The notes beneath the pieces were generated by a model. That model had not been told where the DNA came from and did no database searches. It saw only the letters and a program-made list of their open reading frames with translations. DNA of 64,000 bases from contig NZ_VOBR01000010.1 of assembly GCF_007845675.1 (NCBI RefSeq), forward strand, positions 224,787 to 288,786, in the 5' to 3' direction. Both the position numbers and the translations under genes were made by a program. This DNA is from Lentzea tibetensis. GTDB lineage: Bacteria > Actinomycetota > Actinomycetes > Mycobacteriales > Pseudonocardiaceae. Below, piece by piece: positions 40,667-50,434 of this stretch (the stretch's first letter is position 1; every line of letters starts with the position of its first letter).

Positions 40667-41646
40667 TCGTCGAGGGCGTCGAGATCACGCACCCGGAGAA
40701 GGTGTTCTTCTCGCGGGAGGGTCTGACCAAGCTCGACCTCGTGCGCTACTACCAGGCCGTCGCGGAGCCGCTGCTGTCCACGTTGGGCGGGCGTCCGCTG
40801 CTGATGGAGCGCTATCCCGACGGCGCGTCCGGCAAGTCGTTCTTCCAGAAGCGGGTGCCGAAGTCCGCGCCGCCGTGGCTGACGACGACCGTCGTGTCCA
40901 CGCCGAACGGCACGACCAGCGACGCGCTGGTGGCCGCGGACCTCGCGCACGTCCTGTGGGCGGTGAACCAGGGCTGCCTCGGGTTCCACGTGTGGCCGAT
41001 CCGCGCGGCGGCGCCGGAGATCACCGACGAGCTGCGGGTCGACCTCGACCCGTCGCCCGGCGTGACGTTCGCGCAGGTCGCCGAGGCGGCGGCACGCACG
41101 CGCGAGTTCCTGGCCGGTGAGGGCATCTCGTCGTGGATCAAGACGACCGGGTCGCGCGGACTGCACGTCTACGTGGCGCTGGAACCGTTGTGGGACAGCT
41201 ACGCCGTGCGCGCGGCGGCCGTGGCGCTGGCGCGCGAGCTGGAGCGACGCCACCCCGAGCTGATCACCGCGCAGTGGTGGAAGGAGGAACGCGGCGCGCG
41301 CGTGTTCGTCGACTTCAATCAAAACGCTCCCCACAAGACCGTGTTCGGCGCCTGGTGCGCCCGCCCGAGGGTGGGCGCGCAGGTCTCCACGCCGATCTCG
41401 TGGGACGAGCTGGCGTCCGTCGACCCCGACTCGCTGACGATCGCGACGGTGCCCGCGCGGCTCGCCGAACTGGGCGACCCGTGGACGGCGCGCACGCCGC
41501 AGTCGCTGGAACCGCTGCTGGCACGCTCCCGCGCCGACCTGGCCTCCGGGTTGATGGACGCGCCGTGGCCGCCGGTCTACCCGAAGATGCCGGGCGAGCC
41601 ACCGCGGGTGGCCCCCAGCCGCGCCAAGCGGACAATCGACGGGTGA
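40663..41646 (+). CDS. Archaeo-eukaryotic primase-type polymerase (Prim-PolC / LigD-POL-like)
   Basis: 327 residues of AEP superfamily: VEITHPEKVFFSREGLTKLDLV, GKSFFQKRVPKSAPPW, DLDPSPGVTFAQ (catalytic DxD), TGSRGLHVYVAL and VFVDFNQNAPHKTVFGAW. It is a separate POL domain like mycobacterial Prim-PolC, here joined to LigC by a GTGA overlap (GTG 40663). It fills short gaps, preferring ribonucleotides, for LigC to seal. No Ku gene is nearby. Confidence 0.92.
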   Translation: MIVEGVEITHPEKVFFSREGLTKLDLVRYYQAVAEPLLSTLGGRPLLMERYPDGASGKSFFQKRVPKSAPPWLTTTVVSTPNGTTSDALVAADLAHVLWAVNQGCLGFHVWPIRAAAPEITDELRVDLDPSPGVTFAQVAEAAARTREFLAGEGISSWIKTTGSRGLHVYVALEPLWDSYAVRAAAVALARELERRHPELITAQWWKEERGARVFVDFNQNAPHKTVFGAWCARPRVGAQVSTPISWDELASVDPDSLTIATVPARLAELGDPWTARTPQSLEPLLARSRADLASGLMDAPWPPVYPKMPGEPPRVAPSRAKRTIDG

Positions 41647-42248
41647 GGGTGATCGCGCGCGGCGGCGTGCACGAGATCGAGATCCAGCGTTCACGGTTCC
41701 TGTGCGCGCTGGCGCGGGTGTCGTCGGAGGCCGAGGCGCTCGAGTTCATCGCCGGTGTGCGCAAGGCGCACTGGCAGGCCACGCACAACTGCACCGCGTT
41801 CCGCGTCGCGGACGTGCAGCGTTCCAGCGACGACGGCGAGCCCGCCGGCACGGCGGGTGTGCCGATGCTGGAGGTGCTGGTGCGGCGCGACCTCGTCGAC
41901 GTCGTCGCGGTCGTCACCCGGTACTACGGCGGTACCAAGCTCGGCGCGGGCGGGCTCGTGCGCGCCTACGGGCGGGCGGTGTCCGAGGCCGTCGACGAGG
42001 TGGGCACGCTGCGGCGCACCCGGTTCGCCTCGCTGTCCGTCGTCGCGTCGCACGCGCTCGCCGGGCGGCTGGAGCACTCGCTGCACGCGGCCGGGCACGT
42101 CGTCGCGGACACGGCCTACGGCTGGTCGGTGACGTTCACCGTGCACGTGCCGGACGCGGCCGGGTTCCAGGAGTGGCTGGCCGCGCAGACCGGCGGCGCG
42201 GTGACCGCGGACGTCACCGGTGGCGTCGACGTGGACGTGCCCGACTGA
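41643..42248 (+). CDS. YigZ/IMPACT-family protein
   Basis: 201 residues. The Impact N-terminal domain (1-120) shows SRFLCALARVSSEAEALEFI, HWQATHNCTAFRV, SDDGEPAGTAGVPML and VTRYYGGTKLGAGGLVRAYG; a DUF1949-like domain follows. The family is linked to translation and, in bacteria, is of unclear function. GTG 41643 overlaps the polymerase stop; a GTG two codons later is possible. Last gene of the ligC operon, followed by a hairpin. Confidence 0.88.
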   Translation: MRVIARGGVHEIEIQRSRFLCALARVSSEAEALEFIAGVRKAHWQATHNCTAFRVADVQRSSDDGEPAGTAGVPMLEVLVRRDLVDVVAVVTRYYGGTKLGAGGLVRAYGRAVSEAVDEVGTLRRTRFASLSVVASHALAGRLEHSLHAAGHVVADTAYGWSVTFTVHVPDAAGFQEWLAAQTGGAVTADVTGGVDVDVPD

Positions 42249-42256
42249 GTCCCCGA

Positions 42257-42287
42257 GCCGCGGGGCGCCCGCCGGACGCCCCGCGGC
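42257..42287. terminator. Bidirectional terminator, yigZ and sugar dehydrogenase
   Basis: Perfect 11-base arms GCCGCGGGGCG and CGCCCCGCGGC with a 9-base loop, lying between two convergent genes. Confidence 0.7.
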
Positions 42288-42294
42288 GAACGAG

Positions 42295-43314
42295 TCAGCT
42301 CGTCGTGCTGACGATGCGGTCGTCACCGGCCTGGGGCGTGCCGCGACCGTCGCGGTTCGACGTCGAGAACCACAGCGTGCCGTCCGGCGCGGACGCCGCC
42401 GCGCGCAACCGGCCGTAGGTGCCGGAGAACAACGCCTGCGGCCTGCCGACGCCACCGTCGGCGTTGACCGGGATCTTCCACAGCCGCTGCCCGCGCAGTG
42501 CCGCCATGTAGAGGCTGCCCCGGTGGAACGCCAGGCCACTGGGTGAGGCCTGCGCCGTGGACCAGGTCAGCAGCGGGTCGACGAACCTCGGGTCGCCACA
42601 CGGGCCCTCGCAGTTCGGCCAGCCGTAGTTGCCGCCGCGCTGGATGCGGTTCAGCTCGTCGAGCCGGTTCTGGCCCAGCTCGGCCGCGAACATCCGGCCC
42701 TGGGTGTCCCAGGCGAGGCCCTGCACGTTGCGGTGGCCCAGGCTGTAGACCAGCGACGACGTCGGGTTGTTCGGTGCCGGCCTGCCTTCCTTGGTCATGC
42801 GCAGGATCTTGCCGCCCAGCGAGCGCGGGTTCTGCGCGTTCGCGCTGTTGCCCGCGTCTCCGGTGCCCGCGTACAGCAGGCCGTCCGGGCCGAACGACAG
42901 GCCACCGCCGTTGTGGATCTGCCCGCCGCGCGGGATGCCGGTCACGATCGGCTGCGGTACCTCACCGATGCGGAACCTGGCGATCCTGTTGTCCGCAGTG
43001 GACGTGTAGTAGACGAACACGTACCGGTCGGTGGCGTAGTCCGGTGAGACGGCGATGCCCAGCAGACCGCCTTCACCCTGCGCCGACACACCCGGAATGC
43101 GGGCCACCTCGCGCGTCGCGCCGTTCGCGACGGACAGGACGCGGGCCGAGTTGCGCTCGGTGACCAGCGCCGAGCGGTCCGGCAGGAACGCGATGTCCCA
43201 GGGTACGACCAGGTTCGTCGACACGTCGCGCTCGACGCCGACGGCGACTCCCGGTGCGACCGACAGGCCCACGACGACCGCGGTCGCGATCACCAGACCT
43301 GAGCGGATTCTCAT
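42295..43314 (-). CDS. Secreted PQQ-type sugar dehydrogenase (paralog 2)
   Basis: 339 residues. Signal to about AVG (26). Shares the propeller blades of the gene at 26597: VPWDIAFLPDRSALVTER, GLLGIAVSPDYATDRYVFVYY, GLSFGPDGLLYAGTGDAGN, LGGKILRMTKEGRPAP, GHRNVQGLAWD, QNRLDELNRIQRG and GNYGWPNCEGPCG. Likely sugar oxidation with PQQ. ATG 43314 has GAGGAGGG before it. The two paralogs differ in the loops around the active site, so different substrates are possible. Confidence 0.85.
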   Translation of the reverse strand: MRIRSGLVIATAVVVGLSVAPGVAVGVERDVSTNLVVPWDIAFLPDRSALVTERNSARVLSVANGATREVARIPGVSAQGEGGLLGIAVSPDYATDRYVFVYYTSTADNRIARFRIGEVPQPIVTGIPRGGQIHNGGGLSFGPDGLLYAGTGDAGNSANAQNPRSLGGKILRMTKEGRPAPNNPTSSLVYSLGHRNVQGLAWDTQGRMFAAELGQNRLDELNRIQRGGNYGWPNCEGPCGDPRFVDPLLTWSTAQASPSGLAFHRGSLYMAALRGQRLWKIPVNADGGVGRPQALFSGTYGRLRAAASAPDGTLWFSTSNRDGRGTPQAGDDRIVSTTS

Positions 43315-43421
43315 GCGTGCCCTCCTCGACTCGAACGTCGGCGGCGGGCGGCGGGGCATTCGCGGTCCATACAAGCACCGTGCGGCCGGGGCGGACACCC
43401 TTCCGCGGTAGGGAGAAGCTG

Positions 43422-43715
43422 TCAGCGCGACAAGCGGCGGTCGACGTGGCCGAGGTCGCGATCGGGCGCGATCCGGTCCCTCACCAGCTGCTTCAGCACG
43501 GCGAGGTCCGGGAAGCCGTCCTGCTCCTTGCGCGACCAGACGATCTCGCCCTCGACCCGGACGTCGAAGACGCCACCGGTGCCGGGGATCAGCGCGACCT
43601 CGCCGAGCTCGGTGCTGAACGTCGTCAGCAGCTCCTGCGCCGTCCACCCGGCGCGCATCAGCCACCGGCACTGCGTGCAGTACTCGATCTCGAGGCGTGG
43701 CTGTCGCGTCGTCAT
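43422..43715 (-). CDS. SelT/SelW/SelH-like Rdx protein
   Basis: 97 residues with CTQC in LEIEYCTQCRWLMRAGW, a thioredoxin-like fold of the SelW/Rdx family in which Cys replaces Sec, followed by LIPGTGGVFDVRVEGEIVWSR and FPDLAVLKQLVRD. Role: thiol redox protein of uncertain partner. Encoded 107 bases upstream of the second PQQ dehydrogenase on the same strand. Confidence 0.9.
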   Translation of the reverse strand: MTTRQPRLEIEYCTQCRWLMRAGWTAQELLTTFSTELGEVALIPGTGGVFDVRVEGEIVWSRKEQDGFPDLAVLKQLVRDRIAPDRDLGHVDRRLSR

Positions 43716-43821
43716 CGGTTCAGTATCCGGTGGACTCGACGACGCCTGCGCCGGGGCTGGTGGACGAAGGATTCACGGATCGTTCTGAACCCCACCCCGG
43801 CTCGCGCACGTTAAAGAGGTG

Positions 43822-43868
43822 TCGGCGGCTGCCGGAACGCCAGCAGGGGGCGTTTCGGCGGCCGCCGA
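43822..43868 (-). terminator. Terminator hairpin of the 21-codon gene
   Basis: Twenty-base arms (43822-43841 and 43849-43868) pair with two mismatches around a 7-base loop, right after the stop of the small minus-strand gene. Confidence 0.65.
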
Positions 43869-43873
43869 TGCCG

Positions 43874-43939
43874 TCACGTCTTGGCGGGCTTCTTGTCGCC
43901 CGCGACGTCGACCAGGTAATCGCGGATGTCGCCGTTCAT
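43874..43939 (-). CDS. Small 21-residue peptide gene
   Basis: ATG 43939 preceded by GAGGAGGGG with a three-base gap, a full frame of 21 codons (starts MNGDIRDYLVDV, ends KKPAKT) and a stop five bases before a strong hairpin. Size, ribosome site and terminator together support a real mini-gene. It is divergent from the nSTAND1-WD40 gene, 122 bases away. No family is recognised; it could be a regulatory peptide or a signal. Confidence 0.5.
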   Translation of the reverse strand: MNGDIRDYLVDVAGDKKPAKT

Positions 43940-44061
43940 CGTCCCCTCCTCAGCAGGTCAGCACCCACTTCCTAGGGCAATCGCGTTGTCCGGTCCCGCC
44001 CGCTGGACGCCGGACAAACAACCTCGGGACAATCCCCGCGCACAACCAGGGGAGAACACGC

Positions 44062-47000
44062 ATGCCGCGACCGGAACGACCGCTCGACCACGAGGACGGC
44101 GCACTGCCCGCGTTCGCGGCGGGGCTGAGGGAGCTCCGCGAGCACGCGGGCCGACCGACCTACCGGGAGCTGAGCCGCGGCGCGCACTACTCGGTGACGG
44201 TGCTCGCCGAGGCCGCGGGCGGGCGCAGGCTGCCCACGCTCGCCGTGACGCTCGCGTACGTGCGCGCCTGCGGAGGTGACGAGGAGGACTGGCGCCGAAG
44301 ATGGCAGGCGGCGGCCGCGGAGGTCACCATCCCGGAGACCGAACAGTCCTCGCCGTACGTCGGGCTCGGCGCGTTCCAGCCGGACGACGCCGACCGCTTC
44401 TTCGGGCGCGACAAGCTCGTCCGCAGGCTGCAGGCGAAGGTCGCCGAGAACCGGTTCGTCGGCGTGTTCGGCGCGTCCGGTTCCGGCAAGTCGTCGGTGC
44501 TGCGCGCCGGGCTGGTCGCGCGCGCCTCCGGGGTCACGAAGCTGATCACGCCCGGTGCGCACCCGCTGGCCGAGTGGCGCTCGGCCGACGGCGCCGACCT
44601 GGTCGTCGTCGACCAGTTCGAGGAGGTCTTCACCCTGTGCCGCGACGCGGACGAGCGCGCGGCGTTCATCCACGCACTGCTGCACACCGAGGCGCGCGTC
44701 GTCGTCGGGGTGCGGTCGGACTTCCACGGGCACTGCGGGCAGTTCCCCGAGCTGGTCGACGCGCTCAACGAGGCGCAGGTCATCGTCGGCGCGATGAGCT
44801 CGGACGAGCTGTACGAGGCGATCACGCAGCCGGCGATCCGCCACGGGTACACCGTCGAGAGCGCGCTCGTCTCGGCGCTCGCCGCCGAACCGGCCGCGTT
44901 GCCGCTGGTCTCGCACGTGCTGCTGGAGACGTGGCGCCGCCGCCGGGGCACCCGGCTGACGCTGGAGGGCTACGAGGAGACCGGCGGGGTGCGGCACGCG
45001 ATCGCGCAGAGCGCCGAGAACGTCTACACGTCGCTCGTCCTCGCGCAGCAGGCCGTCGCGCGCAAGATCATGCTGCGGCTCACCGCGCTCGGCGACGGCA
45101 CCGAGGACACCAAGCGCCGGGTCGCGCGGAGCACGCTCGACGACGACCCGCAGACGGCGACGGTGCTGGAACAGCTGGCCGCCGCGCGGCTGGTGACGTT
45201 GGACGACAACGCGGTCGACCTCACGCACGAGGCGTTGATCCGCAGCTGGCCGCGGCTGCGCCGGTGGCTGGACGACAACCGCGACGGTCTGCGCGTGCAC
45301 CACCAGCTGACCGAGGCGACGGCCGCGTGGGAGGCGCTGGACCGCGACGACGGCGGGCTGTACCGGGGCGCGCGGCTCGCGCTCGCCCGCGAGTGGGCCG
45401 ACCCGGACTCGTTGACGGCGCGGGAGCAGGAGTTCCTCACCGCGAGCATCACCGCCGAGGCCGCCGAGCACGAGGCGACCCGCAGGCGCGCCCGCAAGCT
45501 GCGCCAGCTCGTCGCGCTGCTGACCGTGCTGCTGCTCCTGGCCGTGACGGCGATCGGTTACGCGATCAGGGCCGAGCGGCAGACGACCAGGGAGCGCAAC
45601 ATCGCGATCGCGCGCAAGGTCGTGTCCGACGCGGCGGCGCTGCGCACCCAGAACCCGTCGTTGTCGCTGCAGCTGAGCCTGGCCGCCAACCGGTTCGTCG
45701 ACAACAGCGAGACCCGCGACAACCTCCTCAGCGCGCTGCCCGAGCCGTACGCGACGCGGACCGAGGTGCACCGCAACGACTTCACGCTCGCACTCAGCCC
45801 GGACGGCAAGACCATGGCGACCGCGGGCAAGGACCACGACATCAGCCTGTGGGACATCACGGACGTGCACCGGCCGCGCGAGCTGCTGCGGACGACGCTG
45901 CCCGACGAGCAGAAGAGCGCCGCGTTCGCCAACGGCGGCCGCACCCTCGCGGTCGCCGGCGCGAACTCCGTGCGGCTGTGGGACATCACCGATCCCGGCT
46001 CCCCGCGCGAGCTGCCGCAGATCTCGTTCCCGTCGAAGGTGCCGAACGCGATCGCGGTGAGCAGGGACGGCCGCACCGCCGCCATCACCTACGACAACAA
46101 CACCGTGCGGCTGCTGAAGCTCGACGACCCGGCCAGGCCGCAGGAGCTGTCCGTGATCACGGACCTGTCCGACGGCGTGACGAACACGTCGTTCAACGCC
46201 GACGGCACCAGGCTGGTCGCCGGTGGCGGCACGACCGCGGTGATCGTGGACCTGACCGACCCGGCCCACCCGCGGCGGGCCGGATCGCTGGTGGGGCACA
46301 AGAACGTCGTGTGGGGAAGCGGCGTTCAGCCCGGACGGCCGGGTGGTCGCCACCGCGAGCTGGGACCACACCGTCCGGCTCTGGGACACCTCCGACATCG
46401 AGTCACCGAAGCAGATCGACGTGCTCACCGGCCACCGCGGCCTGACCTGGTCCGTCGCCTTCTCCCCGGACGGCAGGACGCTCGCGTCCAACGGGGGTGC
46501 GGAGGTGCGCCTGTGGGACGTCACCGACCCGTGGCACACCAAGCTCGTCTCGACCGTGCCCGGCGGCAACTACACGGTCGCGTACACCCCGGACGGCGGG
46601 ACCCTCGTGATCTCGGAGGGCACGAAGTTCGTGCGCCTGCAGGACCTCCGCGAGATGCCGCTGGTCGGGCACGGCGACGTGGTGGCGTCGGTCGCGGTGA
46701 GCCCGGACGGCAACCTCATCGCGAGCGGCAGCTGGGACCGCACCGTGCGCCTGTGGCGCAACACCCCGGACCGCACGCGCGAACCGCTGGCGACGCTGAC
46801 CGAGTCGACGAACTTCGTGCGCTCCGTGGCGTTCAGCCCGGACAGCCGCACCCTCGCCGCGGGCGGCGACGACGCCGTCGTGCGCCTGTGGGACGTGACG
46901 GACCCGAGCAAGCCGTCCTTCCTCACCGCACTACCGCCCGTCGCCGGCGAGGTGATGTCCGTGGCGTTCACACCGGACGGCAGGACCCTGGTGCTGACCG

Positions 47001-47665
47001 GCCTGCGCACCGCGCAGCTGTGGAACGTCTCGGAGCGCTCCAAACCGCAGCCGCTGGCCGAGCTCCCCGGCTACACCGAAATGGTGTGGGCGGGCGTCAT
47101 CAGCCCCGACGGCCGGACCCTCGCGACGAGCGTCGGCGAACAGCCCGCACGGCTGTGGGACATCTCGAACCCGCGCCAGCCCCGTCCACTGGCGTTCCCC
47201 GGCAACGGTTTCGTCCCGGCGGGCGGCATCAGCCGCGACAGCTCGGTCCTCGTGACGATGCGCGGCGACCACGGCGTCGAACTCCTCGACATGCGCAACG
47301 GCTACCGCCTGCTGGGCACCGTCGGCAAGTCCGTCGACCCGCCGTACTCCGTGTCGTTCAGCCCGGACGGGCGGAGGCTCGCCACCTCGCACGGCGACCG
47401 CCTGGTGCGGTTGTGGGACATCAGCGACCCCGCCGTCGAGCGGCTGGTCGCCACCTACTCCGGGCACGGTCTGGACGTGCCGTCGGTGACCTTCACGCCC
47501 GACGGCACCACCCTGGTGAGCGCCAGCAACGACCGGTCCGTGCGGCTGTGGGAGACCGACGTCGCCCGTGCGGCTGAGCGCGTGTGCCGGCTCGCCCGGC
47601 CGGGGATCAACGAGCTCGAGTGGAAGGAGCACTTCCCGGGAATCCCGTTCACGCCGCCTTGTTAG
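44062..47665 (+). CDS. XRE-nSTAND1-WD40 protein, apparently frameshifted
   Basis: ATG 44062 (GGGGAG upstream). An N-terminal helix-turn-helix (1-75), an nSTAND1 NTPase (about 95-330; Walker A GASGSGKSSVL near 137-146, Walker B LVVVDQFEE), an alpha-helical region, a membrane helix (about 482-502) and some 13 WD40 blades. At 46317-46318 a single extra A breaks the frame: removing it restores GHKNVVWGAAFSPDGR and the second half continues to 47665, giving about 1200 residues. Left as is, the frame reads out to 47577 with a non-WD40 tail. Such STAND proteins act in signalling and conflict or defence. A true mutation or a read error are both possible. Confidence 0.85.
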
Positions 47666-47680
47666 CGGTCTCGAGGAAGC

Positions 47681-47713
47681 GGGGCCGCACAACCGACTCG
47701 GTCGTACGGCCCC
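47681..47713. terminator. Shared terminator of nSTAND1 and GH3 genes
   Basis: Arms GGGGCCG and CGGCCCC with an inner ACCGA/TCGGT stem, lying between the convergent genes. Confidence 0.6.
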
Positions 47714-47725
47714 TCACCCCAGCGA

Positions 47726-50323
47726 CTAGCCCAAAGACGCACATGTTCTGGCGTCAGGATCCTTAGCCGCCTTGGGCACCCACCGGACATCCGCGAAGGA
47801 AGCCTGGAACGCACCGTCGGTGTAGACGAGGAACGGCGTGTTCACGGACTCGAGGTCCAGCCCAGCGTCCGCGAAGCACGACACCGGAATCTTGACCTTG
47901 ACCTTCGCCCCGGCGGGCAACCCGCGGAACAGCTCGGTCGCGTTGACCTCCGACCCGCACGGCCACACGCAGTGCGTGCTGATCACGGTCCGGTTCGCGG
48001 GTGCGGAGTGGACGATCACGTCGAACACCAGCGCGGCGTCGGCGTTCAGGTAGCCGCGCAGATCCGTGCCACCGGCGGGATCCTGGAGGTAGGCCTGGCC
48101 GGGTGCCGAACCGGTCCACGTCACCTTGAGGCCGTCCTGCTGCACGTTCACATCGGACTGCACGACGTTGATCGAGGCGTGCGCCGCGGCGCCGTCGGGG
48201 CCGATCTCGGTGCCGCCCCAGTTCTCCGGGGAGCCGATGTACCCGCGGTACGGCGCGATGTCCTGGCGGTTGAAGATCTCCAGGTCCTCGGTCGCCGTGC
48301 CGCCGCCACCGTCGTCGCACCTCGGCGGCGCGGTCTCGTCGAGCTGGCCGACGTTGCCGGTCTGCCAGTCGCGCAGGCCGTAGCCGGGCTTGAACAGCGG
48401 GTCGTAGCCCTCCTGGCCGGGGTTGAGCGGCATCTGGCACGCGCTGCGCGGCCACGAGTACGAGAGCTTGCCGCTGAAGCCGTTGTGCCGGCCGCGGACC
48501 AGCAGGTCGGCGACGCCGCCGCCCTCGGTGCCGGGCAGCCACGCGGCGACGAACGCGTCGGAGCGGTTGAGCTCCTTGTTGACGTGCAACGGGCGTCCGC
48601 TCATGTACACGGTGACGACCGGGGTGCCCTTGCCGGACACCTTGTCCAGCACGGCCAGGTCGTTCGGGTAGAGCCGCGCCGCCTCGAGCGTGCGGCGCAG
48701 GTCGCCGACGCCCTCCGCGTACGGGGTCTCGCCGATCACCGCGATCACCGCGTCGAAGCCCGCCGGGTCGACGTCACCGGTCTCGCTGAAGACCACGTTG
48801 GCGTCGCCGAGCGCTGCCTTCAGGCCACCGAGAACCGTGGTGCCGTTGGGGAAGTCGGCGTTGGTGTTGCCGGTGCCCTGCCAGGTGAGCGTCCAGCCGC
48901 CGGTCTGGTTCTGCATGCTGTCCGCGCTCTTGCCGACGACGAGCACCTTGCTGCGCTTGGCGAGCGGCAGCACGCGCTTGTTGTTCTTCAGCAGCACCAG
49001 TGACTCGCGCACAGCCTCGCGGCCGAGCTCTTTGTCCTGCAAGGCCTTCTGCGAACCCGCGTGCTCGCGCTGCGACGGCTTCTTGCCGTCGAGCACACCG
49101 GCGCGCAGCTTGACGCGCAGGATGCGGGTCACCGCGTCGTCGATCCGCGACATCGGGATCTGGCCGCTCTCGACCTGCGCGGTCGTGTTGGCGATGAACG
49201 CCTTCCAGTCGGCAGGCACCATGATCACGTCGAGACCGGCGTTGATCGCCTGCGCGCAGCTCGCGTTCGAGCAGCCATCGACCTGGCCGATGCCGTTCCA
49301 GTCCGAGACGAGCAGGCCGTCGAAGCCCATCTTGCCCTTGAGGATCTCGGTCTGCGCGAGCTTGCTCCCGTGCAGCTTGCCTTCCTTGACCTGGTCGTTC
49401 GTCCAGCTGTTGAACGAGATCATCACGGTCTGCGCACCAGCGGCCAGTGCGCCGTAATAACCCTGTCCGTGCACGTTGATCATCTCGGCGGGCGTGGCCG
49501 GGTTGACGCCCTGGTCGCGCCCGTTCGTCGTGCCGCCGTCACCGATGAAGTGCTTGGCGGTCGCGATCACGCCGTCGGAGCTGATGCGCCTGCGCGCGTT
49601 GTCCTGCAAGCCCTTCACGGCCTCGTAGCCGTACGCGCGGGTGATCCGCGGGTCCTCGGAGAACCCCTCGTAGGTGCGGCCCCACCGGTCGTCGCGGGCG
49701 ACGGCCAGCGTCGGCGCGAACGCCCAGTCCTGCCCGGTGGCGCGGATCTGCTCGGCGGTCGACGCGCCGATGTCGCGCACCAGGCACGGGTCGTGCGCCG
49801 CGCCGAGCCCGATGTTGTGCGGGAACAGCGTCGCGCCGAACACGTTGTTGTTGCCGTGCACCGCGTCGATGCCCCAGATCACCGGGACCTTCGTGCGGGT
49901 GGCGACGGACGCGTCCCAATAGGCGTCCGCGAGCGCCAGCCACGCCTGCGGTGTCGCGTGCTTGTCGCTGCCCGGCCACGAGCCGCCGCCGTTCAGCACC
50001 GACCCGATGAAGTACTGCTTCACCTCGGCCGGCGTGATCGCGGCGATCTCCGGCTGGGTCATCTGGCCGATCTTCTCGGCCAGCGTCATGTCCTTGAGGA
50101 TCTTCTCGATCCGCCGCTCGTCGGACGGGTTGCGCTCAACCTGGCTGCGCACCTTCGGCCAGTCCGACAACGGCTTCAGGTTCTTCTCGATCCGCGCGCA
50201 ACCGTTGTCCTTCTCAGGCTCCCCGATGACGGGCTGCCTGCCTGCGGTCTCCGGTGCTGCGGCGGCGGTTCCGCTGACCACGGTCAGCGCGAGCAATGCG
50301 GCGAGAACGGGTCTCCATCCCAT
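47726..50323 (-). CDS. Secreted GH3 beta-glucosidase with C-terminal beta module
   Basis: 865 residues. Signal peptide to about AAAA (26), GH3 N-domain TIM barrel (about 80-420, PVIWGIDAVHGNNNVFGATLFPHN, GLLVSDWNGIGQ with the nucleophile Asp), the C-domain (about 440-640: VRESLVLLKNNKRVLPL, VIAVIGETPYAEGVGD) and a final beta domain (about 680-865) resembling those of exo-1,4-beta-glucosidases. It removes glucose from cello-oligosaccharides or glucans outside the cell. ATG 50323 with AGGA upstream; a GTG 5 codons earlier is possible. A CebR-like box lies upstream. Confidence 0.93.
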   Translation of the reverse strand: MGWRPVLAALLALTVVSGTAAAAPETAGRQPVIGEPEKDNGCARIEKNLKPLSDWPKVRSQVERNPSDERRIEKILKDMTLAEKIGQMTQPEIAAITPAEVKQYFIGSVLNGGGSWPGSDKHATPQAWLALADAYWDASVATRTKVPVIWGIDAVHGNNNVFGATLFPHNIGLGAAHDPCLVRDIGASTAEQIRATGQDWAFAPTLAVARDDRWGRTYEGFSEDPRITRAYGYEAVKGLQDNARRRISSDGVIATAKHFIGDGGTTNGRDQGVNPATPAEMINVHGQGYYGALAAGAQTVMISFNSWTNDQVKEGKLHGSKLAQTEILKGKMGFDGLLVSDWNGIGQVDGCSNASCAQAINAGLDVIMVPADWKAFIANTTAQVESGQIPMSRIDDAVTRILRVKLRAGVLDGKKPSQREHAGSQKALQDKELGREAVRESLVLLKNNKRVLPLAKRSKVLVVGKSADSMQNQTGGWTLTWQGTGNTNADFPNGTTVLGGLKAALGDANVVFSETGDVDPAGFDAVIAVIGETPYAEGVGDLRRTLEAARLYPNDLAVLDKVSGKGTPVVTVYMSGRPLHVNKELNRSDAFVAAWLPGTEGGGVADLLVRGRHNGFSGKLSYSWPRSACQMPLNPGQEGYDPLFKPGYGLRDWQTGNVGQLDETAPPRCDDGGGGTATEDLEIFNRQDIAPYRGYIGSPENWGGTEIGPDGAAAHASINVVQSDVNVQQDGLKVTWTGSAPGQAYLQDPAGGTDLRGYLNADAALVFDVIVHSAPANRTVISTHCVWPCGSEVNATELFRGLPAGAKVKVKIPVSCFADAGLDLESVNTPFLVYTDGAFQASFADVRWVPKAAKDPDARTCASLG

Positions 50324-50359
50324 GCCGCAGATCCTCACTTCCCGTTAACACGGAGTCAA

Positions 50360-50373
50360 TGGGAACGCTCTCA
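50360..50373. promoter_or_regulatory. CebR-like operator
   Basis: TGGGAACGCTCTCA, 12 of 14 matches to TGGGAGCGCTCCCA, the cellobiose-repressor box of Streptomyces. It lies 37-50 bases before the GH3 start. Confidence 0.65.
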
Positions 50374-50434
50374 CGAGTTTGGACCGGGAAAGCTCGCTGC
50401 ACTAAGTTGATCTGTTCGGAATAGGGGGACGAAC

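Noticed and set aside
40663-42248. Complete LigD/Ku end-joining operon
   Set aside because: Ligase and polymerase are separate LigC/Prim-PolC-type proteins; there is no nuclease domain or Ku gene.
43972-46569. An 865-codon minus-strand frame opposite the nSTAND1 gene
   Set aside because: Low-complexity antisense product; the plus strand carries Walker motifs and WD40 blades.
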